Source: an uncultured Micavibrio sp.
Lineage (GTDB): Bacteria > Pseudomonadota > Alphaproteobacteria > Micavibrionales > UBA1664
DNA: 14,491 nucleotides
Direction of reading: 5' to 3'
Assembly: GCA_937896295.1 (NCBI GenBank)
Contig: CALBME010000142.1
Coordinates: 1 to 14,491 of the forward strand
A program made the translations under genes and the position numbers. The notes under the pieces are model-generated. The model did no database searches, was not told the origin of the DNA, and worked only from the letters and a program-made list of their open reading frames with translations. Below are positions 13,880 through 14,491 of this stretch, one piece after another (positions within the stretch are counted from its first letter, which is position 1; each line of letters starts with the position of its first letter).

Positions 13880-14335
13880 TCAGGCGCCACCCCAGTCTTC
13901 CAGCCACAAATCGGGCTTCTCTTCGATGAACTTGCGGCACAGGGCAATGCAGTCCGGGTCATTTACCTCGATGACTTCGACCCCACGCTCACGCAGCAGC
14001 GATTCGTTACCACTGGAATTGGTGGTATCGCCAACCACGACGCGCTGGATTTTGAACTGCAGGATGGTGCCGGTGCACATCATGCAGGGGGACAGGGTCG
14101 TGTACATGGTGGTGTTGCGGCGGCTGGCCATGCGTCCGGCGGCGCGCATCGCGGCCATTTCACCGTGAATGATGGGGTTGCCTTCCTGGACCAGGCAGTT
14201 ATGCCCCTCGCCCAGGACTTCGCCGGTTTCGTTGTCGACAATGACGCCACCGATGGGGCATCCGCCCTCGTTATAGCCTTTCAGGGCTTGTTCATAGGCG
14301 CGGCGCATATACACTTCGTGGGATTGATACGTCAT
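13880..14335 (-). CDS. Cytosine deaminase of the yeast Fcy1 type (zinc nucleobase deaminase)
   Basis: The 151-residue protein (yeast Fcy1: 158) is a cytidine/deoxycytidylate-deaminase-fold enzyme expected to convert cytosine to uracil. The zinc site is complete: His-Gly-Glu in IIHGEMAAMRAAGR and Pro-Cys-x-x-Cys in YTTLSPCMMCTG. Fcy1-specific similarity extends beyond the motif: GGCPIGGVIVDN near the start, IQRVVVGD after the Cys pair, and the C-terminal FIEEKPDLWLEDWG, which parallels Fcy1's FIDERPQDWFEDIG. The start is ATG 14335 because AGGAGAG lies 6 bases upstream; an in-frame ATG at 14380 would add 15 residues and run over this ribosome site. The gene ends 172 bases before the GTG of the Ham1/LOG-like gene, on the same strand. 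A related deaminase specificity (guanine or another base) cannot be excluded. Confidence 0.85.
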   Translation of the reverse strand: MTYQSHEVYMRRAYEQALKGYNEGGCPIGGVIVDNETGEVLGEGHNCLVQEGNPIIHGEMAAMRAAGRMASRRNTTMYTTLSPCMMCTGTILQFKIQRVVVGDTTNSSGNESLLRERGVEVIEVNDPDCIALCRKFIEEKPDLWLEDWGGA

Positions 14336-14341
14336 TTTAGG

Positions 14342-14348
14342 CTCTCCT
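14342..14348 (-). promoter_or_regulatory. Strong Shine-Dalgarno site of the cytosine deaminase gene
   Basis: The minus strand reads AGGAGAG, 6 bases before ATG 14335, and decides the start against the upstream in-frame ATG at 14380. Confidence 0.75.
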
Positions 14349-14358
14349 GTTCGTTCCC

Positions 14359-14491
14359 ATGGCTTTAGCAGATACCGCACAGATCATTCAATACATGCAG
14401 GAAGCGGTGGACGTTGTCTTAAGCGCCGAGCATGGCAGCAGCAAGGTATCGGCCTGCGCGTTTCATCCGGACCATCCCGAGTTTCCTGCGG
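14359..14491 (+). CDS. Possible partial gene running off the right edge, unknown function
   Basis: An open frame begins at ATG 14359 and reads MALADTAQIIQYMQEAVDVV, then SAEHGSSKVSACAFHPDHPE at the edge, 44 codons without a stop. The composition looks like a real cytoplasmic protein: an amphipathic N-terminal helix, then a possible beta strand. The SSKVSACAFHPD segment loosely resembles the first strand of deaminase-fold proteins, but that is a weak impression. It would be divergent from the cytosine deaminase with only 23 bases between start codons. No Shine-Dalgarno sequence precedes it, so it may be spurious. Confidence 0.45.
   Translation, partial: MALADTAQIIQYMQEAVDVVLSAEHGSSKVSACAFHPDHPEFPA

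Overview
The window looks like one end of a metagenomic contig from an alphaproteobacterium. The support is the minus-strand order kdsA - eno - ftsB/divIC-like - pdhA, a DUF484-xerC pair, an E3 subunit (lpd) gene, and a cluster of GANTC sites, the target of the alphaproteobacterial CcrM methylase. Nearly all genes lie on the minus strand. Exceptions are an APC permease, a small secreted protein and a possible partial gene at the right edge. I saw no tRNA, rRNA, CRISPR array, transposase or phage gene.

Left end, 1-1166: this does not read as one genome. Going leftward from pdhA, the gene loses its C-terminus and the sequence passes through short pieces resembling enolase, a plus-strand putative metallopeptidase, an unassigned stretch, possibly an NCS2 permease, the XdhA FAD domain and finally a good RNase G fragment. 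The pieces meet at short words that encode conserved motifs in both partners. The simplest reading is assembly or read chimerism at a contig tip, and annotations left of about 1166 should not be trusted as linked genes.

1152-6700: pdhA (GTG start), a 184-base gap with an inverted repeat, an ftsB/divIC-like gene, then a divergent intergenic region with six GANTC sites in 92 bases facing an APC permease. The permease overlaps eno tail to tail by 31 bases. kdsA and eno are coupled by ATGA. A small membrane protein of unknown function lies upstream of kdsA.

6798-10696: DUF484-xerC with overlapping reading frames, a divergent small Pro/Ala-rich secreted protein, a half-size EamA-like transporter, and lpd.

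10780-14491: the most unusual part. A 975-codon gene encodes a protein with an apparent Ham1/RdgB-like (ITPase) domain in its first half and a LOG-like (PpnN/lysine-decarboxylase-fold) domain at its C-terminus, plus a possible degenerate LOG-like stretch at the N-terminus. It has a near-consensus promoter with a small palindrome near the predicted start site. Upstream is a yeast-Fcy1-type cytosine deaminase, and a partial divergent ORF starts at the right edge. Together these suggest nucleotide sanitation or nucleobase salvage: NTP to NMP, NMP to base, base deamination. That pathway is an inference from family relationships.
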